DNA of 7,169 nucleotides from GCA-2717185 sp047517345 (GTDB lineage Bacteria > Pseudomonadota > Alphaproteobacteria > UBA8366 > GCA-2717185), in the NCBI GenBank assembly GCA_047517345.1, contig JAKZTB010000400.1, forward strand, positions 1-7,169, written 5' to 3'. Under the pieces are notes generated by a model. The model had not been told where the DNA came from, did not search any database, and worked only from the letters and a program-made list of their open reading frames with translations. Positions 6,508 to 7,169 of this stretch are shown here, piece by piece; the stretch's first letter is position 1, and every line of letters starts with the position of its first letter. Both the position numbers and the translations under genes were made by a program.

Positions 6508-7053
6508 TCAGTTCACTTCAACGGTAACATTCGTCGGGTTCGTGACGATGTCGTAGACGGCCGGGCGTTTCTGCGACTGCGCGACCAGCGCCTCGATGTC
6601 TTCGGCGTCGGCGTCGGCGTCGATTTTGTAGCTGACCTTGATGCCGTCGAAGCCGTTGCGGACTTCATCGTCGATGCCGAGGATGCCTTGGATGTCCATA
6701 CCGCCCTCCAACGTCGCCGTGACCGAGCGCAACTGAATCTCCCGATGCTGTGCGACGGCGGCAATTCCGGCGGTCAGACAGCTGGCCAGCCCGACCAGCA
6801 CGTATTCGACCGGCGTGGCGCCGATGTCCGCGGAGGCGAATACTTCGGGATGGTCAGCGTCGAAGGTGAACGTCTTCGTGCGTGCTTGTTCCTCGCCAAG
6901 GCCGAAGAAAGTCTCGACGGTCGAGTGGCTATGCGTGCCGTTCTTCCATTCGCACGAGGCGCGCCATTTGAATTGCGCGGCTTCGGGCGCCTCGGTCAGC
7001 GCTTCGCGGGCACCGAGCAGTGCTTCGACGTTAACAGCCCGTTGAAAAAGGCG
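6508..7053 (-). CDS. OsmC-family (OsmC/Ohr-like) protein; start unresolved
   Basis: The frame open from 7053 encodes up to 181 residues, the size of the longer OsmC relatives, thiol proteins linked to peroxide or organic hydroperoxide defence. Counting from the frame limit, WRASCEWKNGTHS (30-42) is the N-terminal strand region. TPVEYVLVGLASCLTAG (80-96) carries the conserved Glu83 and the likely reactive Cys92, and GILGIDDEVRNGF is the loop after the central strands. The end, RPAVYDIVTNPTNVTVEV, matches relatives that lack the second cysteine of E. coli OsmC, so peroxidase activity is uncertain. The first usable start is GTG 6801, which would give 97 residues and remove Glu83 and the whole N-terminal half. 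Upstream the frame meets TAG (7056-7054) without any ATG, GTG or TTG. The stop lies about 20 bases before the flavoprotein, in the same frame, so the two are probably co-transcribed. Confidence 0.8.
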   Translation of the reverse strand, partial: RLFQRAVNVEALLGAREALTEAPEAAQFKWRASCEWKNGTHSHSTVETFFGLGEEQARTKTFTFDADHPEVFASADIGATPVEYVLVGLASCLTAGIAAVAQHREIQLRSVTATLEGGMDIQGILGIDDEVRNGFDGIKVSYKIDADADAEDIEALVAQSQKRPAVYDIVTNPTNVTVEVN

Positions 7054-7067
7054 CTATTGACCGGGTT

Positions 7068-7169
7068 TCACTCGACGGCGAAACATAACGCGACGAAGGC
7101 GGTTTCGCCATCCTCCGAGACGATGAGGACCATCTGAGCGACCAGAACGGCTCCAGCTGGCGCAATAAG
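7068..7169 (-). CDS. C-terminal end of an unidentified protein (partial)
   Basis: A frame open from the right edge ends at TGA (7070-7068) and encodes 33 residues that include VAQMVLIVSEDGETAF and end in ALCFAVE. Codon positions have high, low and high G/C at positions one, two and three, the pattern of real genes here, so it is probably the tail of the gene upstream of OsmC. No family is recognised. An internal ATG (7134-7132) would make a 21-residue peptide, which is less likely. Confidence 0.4.
   Translation of the reverse strand, partial: LIAPAGAVLVAQMVLIVSEDGETAFVALCFAVE

Noticed and set aside
6487..6510. OsmC-flavoprotein fusion by stop read-through, since both genes share a frame
   Set aside because: Two stops (TGA 6510-6508 and TAA 6489-6487) would both need to be read through, and nothing nearby suggests a recoding element.
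5887..7137. Long + strand open frame of 416 codons opposite the flavoprotein and OsmC genes
   Set aside because: It has no recognisable domain and is antisense to conserved coding sequence, so it is a codon-bias shadow.

Overview
The window is GC-rich DNA (about 60% by eye) with dense, operon-style packing. The proteins look like those of a free-living proteobacterium, most plausibly an alphaproteobacterium. That assignment is an inference from protein flavour and base composition; there is no rRNA or marker gene here. No RNA gene, CRISPR array, insertion sequence or integration site was found.

Layout. Positions 1-84 hold the last 27 codons of an unrecognised + strand gene. It converges on a long run of minus-strand genes that fills the rest of the window. 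In transcription order (right to left) these are: the tail of an unidentified gene (7169-7068), an OsmC-family protein, a flavin-dependent monooxygenase/FAD oxidoreductase, a 14-helix DHA2-type MFS transporter, an enoyl-CoA hydratase/isomerase, an EntE/DhbE-like acyl-adenylate or acyl-CoA ligase, and a TauD-family Fe(II)/2-oxoglutarate dioxygenase. No gene-free stretch exceeds about 150 bases.

How the genes may work together. Hydratase, ligase and dioxygenase form one tight translational unit: the hydratase stop abuts the ligase start, and the ligase stop overlaps the dioxygenase start as ATGA. The set fits a pathway in which a carboxylic acid is activated to a thioester, a C=C bond is hydrated or isomerised, and the substrate or product is hydroxylated by an iron oxygenase. 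The substrate cannot be read from sequence. A weak promoter with an inverted repeat in its spacer may lie just upstream of the hydratase. OsmC and the flavoprotein form a second pair, only about 20 bases apart. The transporter sits alone between the two groups.

Most notable observation. The three upstream genes (OsmC, flavoprotein, transporter) each have conserved N-terminal coding sequence that runs upstream of the first in-frame ATG, GTG or TTG, back to an in-frame stop. The flavoprotein case is the firmest, because its whole FAD-binding GxGxxG loop lies upstream of the first conventional start. The three downstream genes have ordinary ATG starts, two of them with a ribosome binding site. 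This could mean non-canonical initiation, lost starts, or sequence errors clustered at gene starts. No known system in this window was recognised as novel beyond that.
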